Positions 34,451 to 48,798 of a stretch of 64,000 nt of DNA are shown piece by piece. Each line of letters opens with the position of its first letter. Position 1 is the stretch's first letter. This DNA is from Trichobilharzia szidati (taxonomy: Eukaryota; Platyhelminthes; Trematoda; Strigeidida; Schistosomatidae), in assembly GCA_944472155.2 (NCBI GenBank), contig OX235277.1:19912804-19976803 (forward strand), given 5' to 3'. The notes under the pieces are model-generated. The model was not told the DNA's origin, ran no database searches, and saw only the letters and a list, made by a program, of their open reading frames with translations. The translations under genes were made by a program, and so were the position numbers.

Positions 34451-37339
34451 TTTGTACAGAAGACGTTAACTGAAAGTGTATCAAGTAGCTGTTGCAGGTG
34501 ACAACATTAGATGTCGATGTAATAATGTTTCGTACTACATGGGCGATTCAGATATAATTTGCTATAGACGTCTATATCATTACTTCTTTCTCACTGCAAT
34601 TTAAGCTGTTAAATACTCCGAATTATTTCAGCCATAAGCTATTGAACTTCTTGAATACAGAACGTCTTTAAAATCTGAAATCCACCCACTGCAAATGTGG
34701 AACTCCAGTCACTCTTCAGAGGGTTAACGTACATGCAGTCACTATTTTTTCAAAACGACTTTTCAAAGTCAGGTTTAAACACATAGATTTATGAATAGAA
34801 TGTAATAAATTCAGCGTTGTAATTGAAACATTTTTCAAAATGTAGCAGGTTACTGTTAAACAATAACTGTTCATTTAATTATCTGTTCTATGTTCCGCAG
34901 TCAGAAAATATCAGGCACCATTATAAATAGTTTCCGGTCAAAATTATGATTTCCAGGTGATACTATTTGAAAAGGTAATTGAAATGTGAAAATGAGAACA
35001 TTGTATCATCAAAATATTTAATATAAATTTAGGTATTGACTCAAAATGATATGGTAGCCCATGATTTACTCACTTGCGCAAGAGTCCACTGTTTTTTAAT
35101 AGAACAAGTAAGAATCTTGAAAATCATTGGCTCTTGGCAAAAAGTTTCAATTTTTTTTGTGAAAATTAAATTAATAGTCTAAATTTCTCTCAAAATTATT
35201 CCGCGTGTGCGATATTTTCCCATTCATAACAACCTTCTTCAAAATGATAGGATTGTCTGAACCCATAGACATTTAGTAAGGTCTAAATCGTACTGATTGC
35301 TTGATAATTTTCGAAAAACTTTATTAACAAACAAGGCATTTTTCACATCGGTCAGTATCAACAGTGTGTAACTTTGAGCATTACTTATGAAAAGTATAAG
35401 CTTTAATACTCATGCCCAATCACGTATCACTGCAATGTCGCATGCGCAGAAACGCTTTCAATATTCATATGGATTTTTAATTCAAGGAAAGAGGGAGAAA
35501 GAATTGATAGAATAAATGGATGTGAAATATTACTGGGGTTAACGAATGGATAATCAAGAGATCTCATCAAAAAACTTTCTTTGATTCGAATTCTGCTTTT
35601 CTAAATGGATCATACAACTCAAAGAAAGGTGATTCTGAACAAACTTTGACTGCCTATTTCGTGTAATATAAGTTATTGGAATTAGTCAAGGTGAAAATGT
35701 ATTTCCCAAGTATATACTAGTAAAGTATGCTTGACATCCATTTTTGTTGGATGACATGAGGTATCAGTTATGCACTGAAGAGATATGCTGATGAAAAAGA
35801 AATTTGCAACCTAACAAAAGCGGAATTATTTATACTGTGAACTTTCACTTAGTTCTAAGAAATACATAGAAGTCTGGTCGGAATCTGCCAAGCATACTTT
35901 GGTTGCTTGATCCTCTAATTAATTGTTTATTTGTTTTACAAATAGACAGTATGCATTCGACTGGAATGCAGCAACATGAAATTATCATCACATTACTGTC
36001 AGAAATCACTCTGAATTGTCTTGCTTGAATTTGTTAGACGGGATAAACAAATAAAATAATACTAGCTGGGTACTACTGAAGTTGACGAAGTTCAGTCAAA
36101 TTCAGATGGAAATGTTCAAATTTTCGAGCATCAAACAATGCTTCAATAAATGCATTTGCTTTAGTTTGCTATAATTTTAGAAATCAGCTGCGTTTTCACT
36201 GAGTAAATCATTCCAAATTATTCAAGTCTGGTAGTTATGAACACACCTGACACTTTATCCATCTGTGGTTGTCATTATTATTTAAGTTCTCTTTTGATGT
36301 ACTAAATCCATGTATTTATAAGCAACTTTGACAATTCTTTGCAAACAAGCGATTCAATTCCCTGGAATATCTTGATAAATTATAAGTATACAGTCATTCC
36401 CTGCTGAAGTCAATTTATTTTTGGAAAGAAAGTGGAGTACAAATCGGGACTAGATGGGACGAAGACTTTACCAACAACACATTTAATACAAAGAGTGGAT
36501 TTGAACGACTTCATTTCGAGATGTACCGTGAAACTGCCAGAAAATACCATTCTGATATGACCTAATGGTCAGTAAATTGAATGTAATATATCACGTTTTG
36601 CTGGTTAGAAATTTCATATACATTATCTATTGTAGAAAAAGTCGCTTTATTTTACTTTTTCAATCAAGAATATTTCCAGCATTGTGACACATCACATTTG
36701 TGATGTTCGGTGAAAATATACTTTCGGAAACAACTGCTTCATAGTAAGAATACATGGATATACTTGTTCTACTAAATCGTGTATTTCTTTGTTCATTACT
36801 TATTTGGTACTCATTGTAATTCAAATACGTCAGTACCTTAAGAAACTTGTGAACTTGCAAATAAGTCGGTGTTCTTCGCTAATGTTATCCGATGATCTCA
36901 ATGTGTCAAGGGCATTGATATTAGCGACCATTACAAAATAAGTTTTAATTCACATAATTTAAGTTCCTTTGATTTGTTTATTAACTATCTTAACTCGTAT
37001 TCCCAAGGCTTCCATTAGAAAAGTGGTAGGTTAACCAACCAAAAATGTTTACTCACGGCAGTCTTCAAAGGGTTGCAGATAATCACAGTTCATTGAAAAC
37101 AAATCTAAGAATAACATTTTACTCTGTATTTCAGTGTTTCCACATTTAAACTTGCAGTAAGTAATAATAAAATATAATAATATAAGCATTTGATATTTTT
37201 AATGAACGAGATAGACTAATTGGTGTTTAATCACACATTCTTAATACTACTATCAGCAGACTTCACGTTAAATCCTCCTTTTGTTTCACTGAGTTCCCAG
37301 TTGGCAGTCGGACTGCAGTCACAAGCGCTGACACACTCT
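34451..37339. other. Non-coding, nothing recognised
   Basis: No gene, RNA or known repeat identified in this AT-rich stretch. Confidence 0.4.
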
Positions 37340-37446
37340 TACGTTTTGATGGTCTTATCACCGGCTGAACCGGTTTCAGGAGTGCGTCGAGGGGCTACCA
37401 AACCAAAACAACACTCATGGCTGGCGAGTATTCAACCGCTAAACCA
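37340..37446 (-). repeat. tRNA-Gly-like SINE head
   Basis: On the minus strand GGTTTAGCGGTTGAATACTC is followed by GCCAGCCATG, resembling the D arm and anticodon arm of tRNA-Gly and the heads at 6078 and 10640. No usable T arm was found. The 82-codon plus-strand frame over it is coincidental. Confidence 0.45.
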
Positions 37447-40400
37447 TCAACGCAAAAACGAATTATGAAGCACACAATTGCAAACCATGAGCAGTCTGAT
37501 TGTCTATTCAAAATTACTGTGTAAGCGAAATTCACATATTCAGATGATATTTGGAATAGGTAGTGCACAACAGCGCTAGTGGGACTTTTTCTCTAAATCC
37601 TTTTTAGTACAAGTACTTGTAACCACTTATTTTGTTCGAACTTGTCTACTTCGTCAACTAAATAATTAACACTGTGTTTTCATAGTGGATTTCATTTTTA
37701 TCTAACACTATATGTGAAGTGTGAATTTTATTACACGCTATACATTGTTCAGAAAGAGTTCACCTGTATGGTGATGGCTAAAACTCCAGTTCAAAGAATT
37801 TGAAATGATATTATTTTATCAGCCCCTTGGTTTTAATGAAGTCCCTCTGATCTGCTTTCAGTAAAGGACTTTTGTGGATGCGACAGGTTATGTTCATTAC
37901 AGAAGACAGCTACATCCTGTGATGTGTAATACATTATACCAATCATAGTGAATAAAACATCCTTAAGGTATACACTGTACATCAATTACTGTAGAAAAAA
38001 ATCTTCATAAATCTATTTAGGCTATGCCTTGTATGAACTAGTTTCAGTTGAGAAATGTAACGGTGATTCGAAACTTTTATAGTCTGAGAATAATACAACA
38101 GTGTAATAAAATAGAAGTAAACTTACCGCTGTCTGGATTAAATACAGTATTTAGACTGTTTATACTTGTTTTAGGATGCTAAAGTGGTATTAGTATAAAT
38201 AGCTTTTATACCATAAAAATAATATTCCACCATCTTACATTTGTAAACAGACTTGGTAAACTGCTACCCTTCAATTCTGTTCTCACAATTCTAGCCGCCT
38301 AAAACATGTCACATTGTAATAACTTTTGAGTCGGAGGTTAAACAATTTATCTTATTCTGAAATAACCATCTATTTGACTCTATCTCCAGTAGTTTCCTTT
38401 TATGATTTATTTCTTGATATATTATACATGTCATACATCAAAATGTATTGTATAATTTAGTTTATTAATGATTAGGCACACTTTGAATGCTACCAGTGTT
38501 AATAAATAACTCACATAAAAAGTCTGGTTTTAATAAACAATACAATACATCAATCTCATCAGTGCATAGAAAATCAAACTGGAGTTAATGTTATTACGCT
38601 TGGAAATAAGGATGTGTTATGAACGCCTAGGAGCAATTGGGATCATATCAATAGTGACTGTGTGCAGGACGTCCGCAAAAGGTTTTCTGTAAAGAGGCAT
38701 TTAACTAGTTGTTGTCAATAAATATCCTGAAACAATATAAAGTGCTTGTTGCATTTATAGTTCACTTACATAAATATACTATTTTGCGGTTGGAAATCAT
38801 GCGGTACAATATTGTAAGATTATGAAATAGCATTGTAAATAATACGAATTACAGGCGGATACTCACAATTTCATTCGCGTATATTTTCCTTTAATTCCTC
38901 TGTGTTTCTCATCAGTCACAGCGTGTGGAAATTCGTACTTAATTAATAAAAATAACACACAATTTGCATAAATGGAATGCAGAGTTTTATTGCTACTTCA
39001 AATTTTTGGTTGTGCCATGAAGCCTGTCGCACTGAAAGAATTATTCTAAGACACGGATTTCAACACAAGTGAGGTTACTGTGTGGAAACCAAATCATTCG
39101 GTTGCTGGTGTTGTCCAATATTAAAACAATAATAAGTTAAGGTTAAATGAATGAAAAAAACTACTGAGTTTAGAATCTGTGTATAAAAAATCAACAGTTA
39201 TCCACAACAGTTATTTGCACTTAATTACACTGGTTGCCCCTTTAAGACTCAATACTTATTTCTGAAGTGAATGTTCTTGTTTGATTAGATTTGCTAGAAC
39301 CTGTTTCAGCTCACTACTTTAAAATGAAAAGGAAGCGGAAGATTAGTCACCAAAATGTTTTGAGTTACACACAATATCACTCACTGGCTTTTTCTTAACG
39401 AATTAAAGCAAAATTTGTTGATTACAAAGGTTTTAAACAAGTAGTATTTTGAAGTGTCAATGTACAGCTTGTATATGTCTTCAGTGATAATCATTTGAGC
39501 AATTTTCAGACAGCACTGTTTGTCGATGGATTACTTTACATAGTCAGAATCAATCAAAATGGCGTGAGTTAACAAAAGATGAAATTGTGTGTAAAGGAAA
39601 AAGTGATGGAATGAGAAACCGTAAATACGCTTTACATTAGGAAATGTGTGTTTTGCAGCTCACTAACGAACGTTTGACAGCAAATATTTTTTAGTTTTGC
39701 ATTCTGTGATATGGTTGACTTGTTATTATTGAGCGGAATGAAACTTCAGATTAAGCATTGTAACTTCACCTGACTTGTTCCTCTTAATAAATGAATTGTA
39801 AGTTCAGTTCCAGATCAACTGAAGCAAGCAGTATGAATTTCATTCCAGCACAGTATCACACAATATCAGTTCAGTGAAGCTCCAAATTTCCATTGAACAA
39901 AAATTGCAAGAAATAAAGTATCCATTTTACTGAAGAGTGATGGGTTACTAAATTGCTTCATTTACTGTTTGAACACTGCGTTAACTTGCAAGTCTATAAT
40001 GAAATTTGAAGAAAGCGCTGTTCATATTACCCTTCCATTTCCTGAATAATTTCTCAATGAATATAAAAGGATTAAACTTCAGGAGTGTTCGCACGTTTTA
40101 TTGCGAGGTTCGTGTGTACTGTCAATCCTGTTTTACAGTGAATGAAGGCCGATATCTGACTACAAGACAATCTGATGCATACGGGAACCATAACTATCCA
40201 TGAAATGCTCTCCCACAACATTCAAAACCTCCAGAAGTTCACTTTTATAGTGAATCGTATGAAAACCAGGTAAACACTTCTGAATGAACAACTTACCTTC
40301 GTTAGCTAATAATTTGAATAAAATGAAGAATTGCCATATTGAGCTTCATGTCGCTAGACTTTCTAGATTTTCTACTAAAAATCATATTCGTGGGAATTTT

Positions 40401-42493
40401 AGGGCAATTTTTAAGGTATATGTCTCTGTACTTTGTACTAACTGGCTAGTGTATACTTGTTACAATGCACTACATACAATAATTTGTATCCAGTTTTTCA
40501 GTTTTTACAGGATATTTGCGAAACAAAAGATTCAGTAAATCAGAATATCAAGGATGGTGTAATGCTACTCAACATTAAATAAAACTGACTGACTACAACA
40601 ATTCGCCAGGCTATCAAGCGCGAAGGGATTCAGGTGAAATAAGTCACATGTGAATCAAATCTCGAAAAATCGCATCACTATTGGATGGACTACGAAATCG
40701 TTATATGCTTACTATGAGCATCATCTGAAGAATGGAAACGTGGTTATTGTAAACGGAGTGATATATATGAAAACGGATAGTGACAAAAAGAAGCAGCGAA
40801 AGTTATATATTTAGTTTTTCATTAGATTCCACCTATATGGAACAACATCTTATTCATTTTACATGAATCCATTACTCATAAAAGTCCACTGTTTCATTAT
40901 TGAGGATATCGAACTTGAATTTAACAAAGCTGATCAATTTAACTTAAAATGCATAATGAGTCTTCATTTCAAATCCTGTTCAATTTGTTTTAAATGTGGT
41001 CTCAACACCTAGATAGGTTATGTAATAAGATGAATAGTTTAATGAGTGAGTTGTAATTAGGATGTACATAGAAAGAAATGAAAATATGCAATTATGTAAG
41101 GGTTATAAAAATTACAAATGTTATAAGAAGTTAGAAAAAAGCAAATAAATTGAAATTTTCCAGTATGGTGCGGTTTTTGAAATATATTAACTGCACCTCT
41201 TGCAAGCATGAAACAGTCATTCATACTCTCGCAAGTTCTTTAGTCTTGTTGTCAGCATCTAACTGAATTATCACATCTGCGTCATTATATCTGTTTTCTT
41301 CTTTTATTTTATAAAGTTATTGCAGTTTGACAGTTTTCATGCTGCCAGTTTCAAGACAAAGAACACCATGAAATACATGGCAAAATATTATCACTTTCAA
41401 CAAATCCACGACTGTTATTACTAAGTACCACAAGGTTATCATTTCAGTGCCTTTATACTGCTTCATTTCTTTCCATCAATGCAAACATCAGTCAGAATGT
41501 CGAAGTTATCTTCTAGAGAACTGAACGCACGAAATGCATGTTATTGATTAGAAAATCATCTTTCACTTACAGAATTTTTCTTTAAAATTAACCAGCACAT
41601 CATTCTTGTAGATTTTATATTGAAAGTAAAAATTAAGGAAACGTCTGATTTTTTTGGAGGGGTGGAAATGCCTAATATTTCTCTTAACATTAAACTGCAT
41701 TCTTTTCCTGCACATTATTTTTATCATTTGGAGTTTGATTAAGAGGAAAAAATATTTTTCCATACTGCATGTTACGGAAGATACCGACGACTATTTCAGG
41801 AATTAGATGGCTGTATTGACCTCATAATCAATTAGGGACAATCTGATACCTGACACTGAAAGTAAATTTTTTCCTCCATAATACTGTTTTTGATGGTGAA
41901 TTACATTCCTTGATTTAAAACATATCATGCCTCGAATATTTGCAGCTGAAGGTGATATCACAAATTAGAATAACAATAAGACTGATACTGTTTCGCATGT
42001 AAATCGCAAAATGTTCAAGGAATAAAGCAATTATTTAACTGAGCAGTTTTCAATTATGCCAGAATTCGAAATCTAAGCAAAACTAAAGAATTTGTTCACA
42101 CTGATAAAATGTTAATATTTACCTCTATACCCTGATGCAAAAATGAATTTATAAATCTCAATTCAGAATACACATTGAAATATTGAAAGAATCATAGTAA
42201 ACGTCTTTGTAAATTAAAACAAACGAATACCTGCTTTTGGAGTGTGCATTGCATTATCATTGTTGATAATTTGATGGAGCTTTACTTTGGTTCAAATCCA
42301 AAAATTGGAGATTGAAGTGTATCTTGCGGTTACCGACTCATGAATTTCAGCCCCACTGTAGGTCCTACCGACAGCATTCACATAACATTCATAATGATTC
42401 CCACAACTCCGAGGAAATTAATAAATAGATGGTGAAATCTGATGTGACCACAATGGCTCAATTAGGAATAAATGAATAAATATCTGTCACACG
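37447..42493. other. Non-coding; diverged repeat near end
   Basis: No gene recognised between 37447 and about 42300. Around 42310-42490 the sequence (CTTGCGGTTACCGACTCATG, then GGTGAAATCTG) is a diverged relative of 46540-46640 and 47040-47146, the stretch preceding the second large repeat copy. Confidence 0.4.
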
Positions 42494-43745
42494 CCTTCAC
42501 CAAAATACTAATCTTTGTGTTGAGATCCATAAGAAGCGTAGGCACTTATGTGAATATATACACATATATACATAGATGAAACACATCGTTTCTGCAAACA
42601 GCCCATTGCTAAACAGAGACCCAACGCCAAAAGTTAACATTTGCTATTAGTGAGAGTCTAATGATGTCAATGAATTCAAAAATATCCTGGAGATAAATTA
42701 CTATCTAACTGTCTCTTGTGGACTGAGGAAATTAAAAAGGCGCTAAGAAACTGCCCACAATTTCAGAATAGCTTTGGATACACCGGGGACACCAAAGAAT
42801 TCAATAACTAGACTGTTCAAAAATGTACCCCTTGACACATGACTATTGGGAAATCCCTAACCTATTTCTCTTACCCGGACAATTTGTAGTTTGATTATGC
42901 TAATCCGGATGAAAGCCTTTTGAATCATTCTAGGCCTTTGTTGTTTAGAATTGAAATATACTCACCTGGAATACGATATTTATTGTCTTTCTTATCAAGA
43001 AAATATGACTGGCATCACAACCAGTTTATTACCAGTAGTAAGTCCATGTGACCATAGTGCGCTCAAATGTTGAATAAGACTGATATTCAACAAAGGTATG
43101 ATTTGCAGCTGCTATTTCTTAAACTCCTTTATCTGGCTTGAGTAAACAGAATTCTGGTCAATAAATTCATGAAATCTGCTCTCAAAATCGTCTGAGTGAG
43201 GAAAGAAACCTAATGTGAGATCTATGAAATGTAATTATATTCAAATATTATTTCAATGACGTTTCAGTTAAATTCAGCCGAACATGTAGAAGTCCAGGTG
43301 AGAAAGAATTACGAAAATATTCAATTATCAACTTACCCTTGACTGTATCGTCATATATAAGACAAAAACCATTTTAATATTCACCATTCACGTATCATGC
43401 AAACGATAAAAAGATTTTAGATCTGTTAGAAATGAGAATCATAATATATGTGCATGTATATATGAATTAGGAAGAGTTTAAAAAATGACCACCCGAAAAT
43501 TTGATACATATACAAAGTGTAATACAAAATTGAAAAAAAATTGTGAGGACACCAAGACATTGCTGATAATTAGGTTTCAGATTACATCTTATTAAGATAG
43601 ATTAGTTGGAAAAGTTGCTTTCATGAGTATAAATCTGAAATCTACATAAGTACATAACAGAACCCATCATTTCAAACGGAAAATAATACACAATGTTTTG
43701 TTGTGGCTTATTATCAACTTCTAAATCATTTAGAGATTTCTTCAG

Positions 43746-44135
43746 ACTTTCGGTTGTTGGAGATAAATGTGAGCACCATTATGACACTACGTACTGACGC
43801 TCTATGGAGTCTTCTTGACATGAAGGATAATGATACTTCACTCCGTCTTACAAAACTAATAATGGATAACCTATATTTGCAGCTCCAGAAAAACAAATGA
43901 ATATGTAGATACGTACAACAGTTGTCAAATTCCACAGTTCATCTTTGAGTCATTAGAGAAATTTGAACGAGAAGGAGATCGCTTTGAAGAACTATGTCCT
44001 GCAACTGAACTATATCAAAACCGTATTCTTACAATTCCAATTAGTTATCACGTTGCAATATCCTTAGTAACTTTCCCCTTTCAGTATCATAGACATATCC
44101 CAGTTATTCGTAAGATAAACACGCACTTAATTTGA
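43746..44135 (+). pseudogene. Unidentified coding-like sequence, copy 1
   Basis: After an acceptor-like TTTCTTCAG a frame reads FRLLEINVSTIMTLRTDALW up to TGA at 43898-43900. From about 43882, in another frame preceded by TTTGCAG, it reads NEYVDTYNSCQIPQFIFESL, EKFEREGDRFEELCPATEL and TIPISYHVAISLVTFPFQYH, open to TGA at 44133-44135. A donor-like GTAAGA begins at 44110. The composition is convincingly protein-like. The two frames may be two exons, or one coding stretch with a frameshift near 43890. No family is recognised. Confidence 0.4.
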
Positions 44136-44600
44136 AGAATTTGACAACTTGAAACCATACTCAACCAAACTATTTAAAATGGCCTTTCGTTTCATCTCAG
44201 ATAATCATTTCAGTAAAAAACCACAGCAGAATATACTAAATGACTACTGCTGTTCTTCAATTTGTCCATATTCTGACCAAACGTCGGAGCATTCAAGAAG
44301 ACTGTGGTTGCTTGATTTCAAACGATCAGGATCTTTTTCCAGAATTATAATTATAATTTCCACCGACACCTTTAGTGTAATATGTCCAGAAAGTTATACT
44401 AGAGGAAATATTCGGATACACCTGTCTTGATAAATCACACCAATGAAAAAGATGTGGATATTCAACACGGGACCAGTGAATATAGCATTATAAGTGGTTA
44501 TGAGTTATTTTTAACGTTAACCTCTGGATGGCTTATCAAAGAATACTATACATACATATATACATATATATATACATAAGAGTCCTTATTATACTCAGTT

Positions 44601-45552
44601 GAAGACAACAAAACTTACTGCCTGATCATGGATTTATGAACAGAAAAAAAATGTATACTTGACTACAGAACTAATACAACAGATAACGATCAAAATATTT
44701 TCGAATATTGAACAAGTGTCTAATTAATCCACATGTTTTGGAAACAAGAGTAGTTAATGAGAACCAGCTTAGTCTACAAATCAATTTCTAAAGCGGTTGT
44801 CAAAGATGCGGTGGACAGAATTTTGAGACAGTCAGATTATTAATTATGTCATAGGCAATAAGATGACTGCACAAATTTCTCTCGGACACAGCTTCGATTA
44901 CTGATAATAAACTTTTGCTTGTAAATCTTTATGCACAAAAACTACAGATTGAATAACTTCGTCAAGAGAGGTGACTGAATGACCTAATACAACTTTGGTC
45001 TATTTTTGCTGTCCCAAAACAAAATAATTATGAACGATGCAGGGTATTTGAATGAGATAACTGGCATGATTGGCGTTCATCGGAAATTCCCAAAATTTCG
45101 ACTTCTTTTAGTCCGGTGACAAAGACTGAGAAATGGTAAACTGAATCAATGAAGGGATTGAATGAAAAAGTTAGTATTTGCAAATAGTTGTGTTCTCTGA
45201 GGTGTTTGGTTGAATTGCCGAGATTTCGTCATCCTTCTGGACAGCGGTTTCGTCCTAGTTCGCGACACTTCAGAAATAAACATCCATAGCACCACTGAGG
45301 ATCAGACCCAAGACTTTAGGACTTTGAGACTCAGCTCACTGACCATTCAGCTGGTTGTACGGAGTCCCAAACAAAGACAAAACGACTGTCCAGTACTCCT
45401 TGATTTTCATACTGCCTTATCCTTGAAATCAGTCATACTCCATTCAAACAACACTAGAAAATAGTAATTGATAAGAAGAATAAATAAGGGTAATAAATGA
45501 AGAAGACATTGATAGCAATCAGTACACCATATAATAATCATAGTAATTCGTT
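44601..45552 (+). repeat. 0.95-kb unit U1
   Basis: First of five related units, 952 bp. Inside, the minus strand holds a PLE tail piece (45187-45242, with GTCCAGAAGGATGACGAAA) fused to an Sm-alpha-type SINE (45236-45370). An opposite, plus-oriented SINE arm follows at about 45355-45460 (GGAGTCCCAAAC ... GACTGTCCAGTACTCC). The 84-codon frame MNCRDF... at 45210 is a translation of this SINE junction, not a gene. Confidence 0.85.
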
Positions 45553-46504
45553 AAACACAATAAAACTTACGTTCTGATCATAATTTTATGAACACAAAAT
45601 GTAATGTATATTTGACTACAGAACTAATACAACAGATAACGATCGAAATATTTTCGAATATTGAACAAGTGTCTAATTAATCCACATGTTTCGGAAACAA
45701 GAGTAGTTAATGAGAACCAGCTTAGTCTACAAATCAATTTCTAAAGCGGTTGTCAAAGATGCGGTGGACAGAATTTTGAGACAGTCAGATTATTAATTAT
45801 GTCATAGGCAATAAGATGACTGCACAAATTTCTCTCGAACACAGCTTCGATTACTGATAATAAACTTTTGCTTGTAAATCTTTATGCACAAAACTACAGA
45901 TTGAATAACTTCGTCAAGAGAGGTGACTGAATGACCTAATACAACTTTGGTCTATTTTTGCTGTCCCAAAACAAAATAATTATGAACGATGCAGGGTATT
46001 TGAATGAGATAACTGGCATGATTGGCGTTCATCGGAAATTCCCAAAATTTCAACTTCTTTTAGTCCGTTGACAAAGACTGAGAAATGGTAAACTGAATCA
46101 ATGAAGGGATTGAAAGGGAAACTTAGTATTTGCAAATAGTTGTGTTCTCTGAGGTGTTTGGTTGAATTGCCGAGATTTCGTCATCCTTCTGGACAGCGAT
46201 TTCGTCCTAGTTCGGGACACTTCAGAAATAAACATCCATAGCACCACTGAGGATCAGACCCAAGACTTTAGGACTTTGAGACTCAGCTCACTGACCATTC
46301 AGCTGGTTGTACGGAGTCCCAAACAAAGACAAAACGACTGTCCAGTACTCCTTGCTTTTCATACTGCCTCATCCTTGAAATCAGTCATACTCCATTCAAC
46401 CAACACTAGAAAATAGTAATTGATAAGAAGAATAAATAAGGGTAATAAATGAAGAAGACATTGATAGCAATCAGTACACCATATAATAATCATAGTAATT
46501 CGTT
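45553..46504 (+). repeat. 0.95-kb unit U2
   Basis: Tandem to U1 with the same 952-bp period and a few substitutions. After 46504 the sequence leaves the unit. Confidence 0.85.
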
Positions 46505-47146
46505 AAATACAACGAAACAGAAATTATTATATATTATATGTTATATCTCGTGGTTATCTTGTCTTGAATTTTGGCTGAATTCACAGTGACTTTCACATCT
46601 CTGAATCAATTACCCGATATAGAAATCTGTTGTGATTGAAATGTCCTTCAACAAAAGAATGATTTCACTGTTGAGATCCATAAGAATCGTAATGACTCAT
46701 GTGCATATATACACATATATACATAGATGAAACACATTGTTTCTGGAAATAGCTCATTGCGAAACAGAAACTCAACTCAAAATATTATTATTTGCTATGC
46801 TCGATTTTCAGCTTACCTATTTCTGAACAGAAAATTAGGTAAGATAACAAGCGGTTTAATATTAACCATTAACGTCTCATGCAAAAGATAAAAAGATTTT
46901 TGGTCTGTAAGAAATGAGAATCATAATATATGTGCATATATATATGAATAAGAAAGAGTTTGAAAAATGACCACCCGAAAATTTGATACATATACAAAGT
47001 GTAATACAAAAGTGAAAAAAAAAGTAATGCAATATAATATATGCCTTGCGGCCATCTAGTCATGAATTTCGGCTGAATTCACAATGACTTTCACATCTCT
47101 GAATAACTCAACTACCTGATGGTGAAATCTGTTGTCACCGCAATGG
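46505..47146 (+). repeat. Linker with rearranged block pieces
   Basis: Contains diverged second copies of pieces of the common block. 46655-46800 resembles 42515-42640 (GTTGAGATCCATAAGAA, CACATATATACATAGATG). 46855-47030 resembles 43385-43540 and 48050-48210 (AATGAGAATCATAATATATG). The linker is therefore an older, scrambled repeat copy. Confidence 0.7.
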
Positions 47147-48408
47147 CCTTCACCAAAATACTAATTTTTGTGTTGAGATCCATAAGAAGCGTAGGCACTT
47201 ATGTGAATATATACACATATATACATAGATGAAACACATCGTTTCTGCAAACAGCCCATTGCTAAACAGAGACCCAACGCCAAAAGTTAACATTTGCTAT
47301 TAGTGAGAGTCTAATGATGTCAATGAATTCAAAAATATCCTGGAGATAAATTACTATCTAACTGTCTCTTGTGGACTGAGGAAATTAAAACGGCGCTAAG
47401 AAACTGCCCACAATTTCAGAATAGCTTTGGATACACCGGGGACACCAAAGAATTCAATAACTAGACTGTTCAAAAATGTACCCCTTGACACATGACTATT
47501 GGGAAATCCCTAACCTATTTCTCTTACCCGGACAATTTGTAGTTTGATTATGCTAATCCGGATGAAAGCCTTTTGAATCATTCTAGGCCTTTGTTGTTTA
47601 GAATTGAAATATACTCACCTGGAATACGATATTTATTGTCTTTCTTATCAAGAAAATATGACTGGCATCGCAACCAGTTTATTACCAGTAGTAAGTCCAT
47701 GTGACCATAGTGCGCTCAAATGTTGAATAAGACTGATATTCAACAAAGGTATGATTTGCAGCTGCTATTTCTTAAACTCCTATATCTGGCTTGAGTAACC
47801 AGAATTCTCTGTTATGGATAATTTCATGTAATCGGCTCTCAAAATCGTCTGAGTTTAGAAAGAAGATTTCATGTGAGATTTATGCAATGCAATTTTATTG
47901 AAATATGATTTCAATGACATTTCCGTTAAATTCCGCGAAACAGATTGTGCGACTGGTGGAAAATAATAGCGAAAATACGGGATTTCCATCTTACCCTTTT
48001 CTGAAGAGATATATATGTATATAAGATAACACTGAATTCATTATTTAACATTTACGTATCATGCAAACGATAAAAAGATTTTAGATCTGTTAGAAATGAG
48101 AATCATAATATATGTGCATGTATATATGAATTAGGAAGAGTTTAAAAAATGACCACCCGAAAATTTGATACATATACAAAGTGTAATACAAAAGTGAAAA
48201 AAATTGTGAGGACACCAAGACATTGCTGATAATTAGGTTTCAGATTACATCTTATTAAGATAGATTAGTTGGAAAAGTTGCTTTCATGAGTATAAATCTG
48301 AAATCTACATAAGTACATAACAGAACCCATCATTTCAAACGGAAAATAATACACAATGTTTTGTTGTGGCTTATTATCAACTTCTAAATCATTTAGAGAT
48401 TTCTTCAG

Positions 48409-48798
48409 ACTTTCGGTTGTTGGAGATAAATGTGAGCACCATTATGACACTACGTACTGACGCTCTATGGAGTCTTCTTGACATGAAGGATAATGATACT
48501 TCACTCTGTCTTACAAAACTAGCAATAGATAACCTATATTTGCAGCTCCAAAAAAACAAATGAATATGTAGATACGTACAACAGTTGTCAAATTCCACAG
48601 TTCATCTTTGAGTCATTAGAGAAATTTGAACGAGAAGGAGATCGCTTTGAAGAACTATGTCCTGCAACTGAACTATATCAAAACCGTATTCTTACAATTC
48701 CAATTAGTTAATACGTTGCAATATCCTTAGTAACTTTCCCCTTTCAGTATCATAGACATATCCCAGTTATTCGTAAGATAAACACGCACTTCATTTGA
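48409..48798 (+). pseudogene. Unidentified coding-like sequence, copy 2
   Basis: Equivalent of 43746-44135, 4,663 bp downstream. In the second frame, TATCAC of copy 1 is TAATAC here, giving a stop after LTIPIS. The first frame is intact with a few amino-acid changes. If copy 1 is coding, this copy is broken. Confidence 0.4.

Larger units (their letters stand above)
42494..47146 (+). repeat. 4.65-kb tandem duplication, copy 1
   Basis: This block recurs directly downstream at 47147, initially at an offset of 4,653 bp and then 4,663 bp after small indels. Order: common block (42494-44600), unit U1, unit U2, linker (46505-47146). Long parts are identical to copy 2 (for example around 42550-42780, with one difference). 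A stretch near 43160-43370 is diverged. Confidence 0.9.

Noticed and set aside
35785..35800. CTGATGA word suggesting a hammerhead (also near 52216)
   Set aside because: No stem II followed by GAAA, and no stem I partner nearby.
44149..44430. 93-codon frame conserved in both large repeat copies (also 48812-49093)
   Set aside because: Conservation follows from recent duplication; it has a low-complexity IIIII segment and no domain.
45210..45464. 84-codon frame repeated four times (45210, 46162, 49873, 50811)
   Set aside because: It translates the SINE/PLE junction in the 0.95-kb units, and its repetition is DNA-level.
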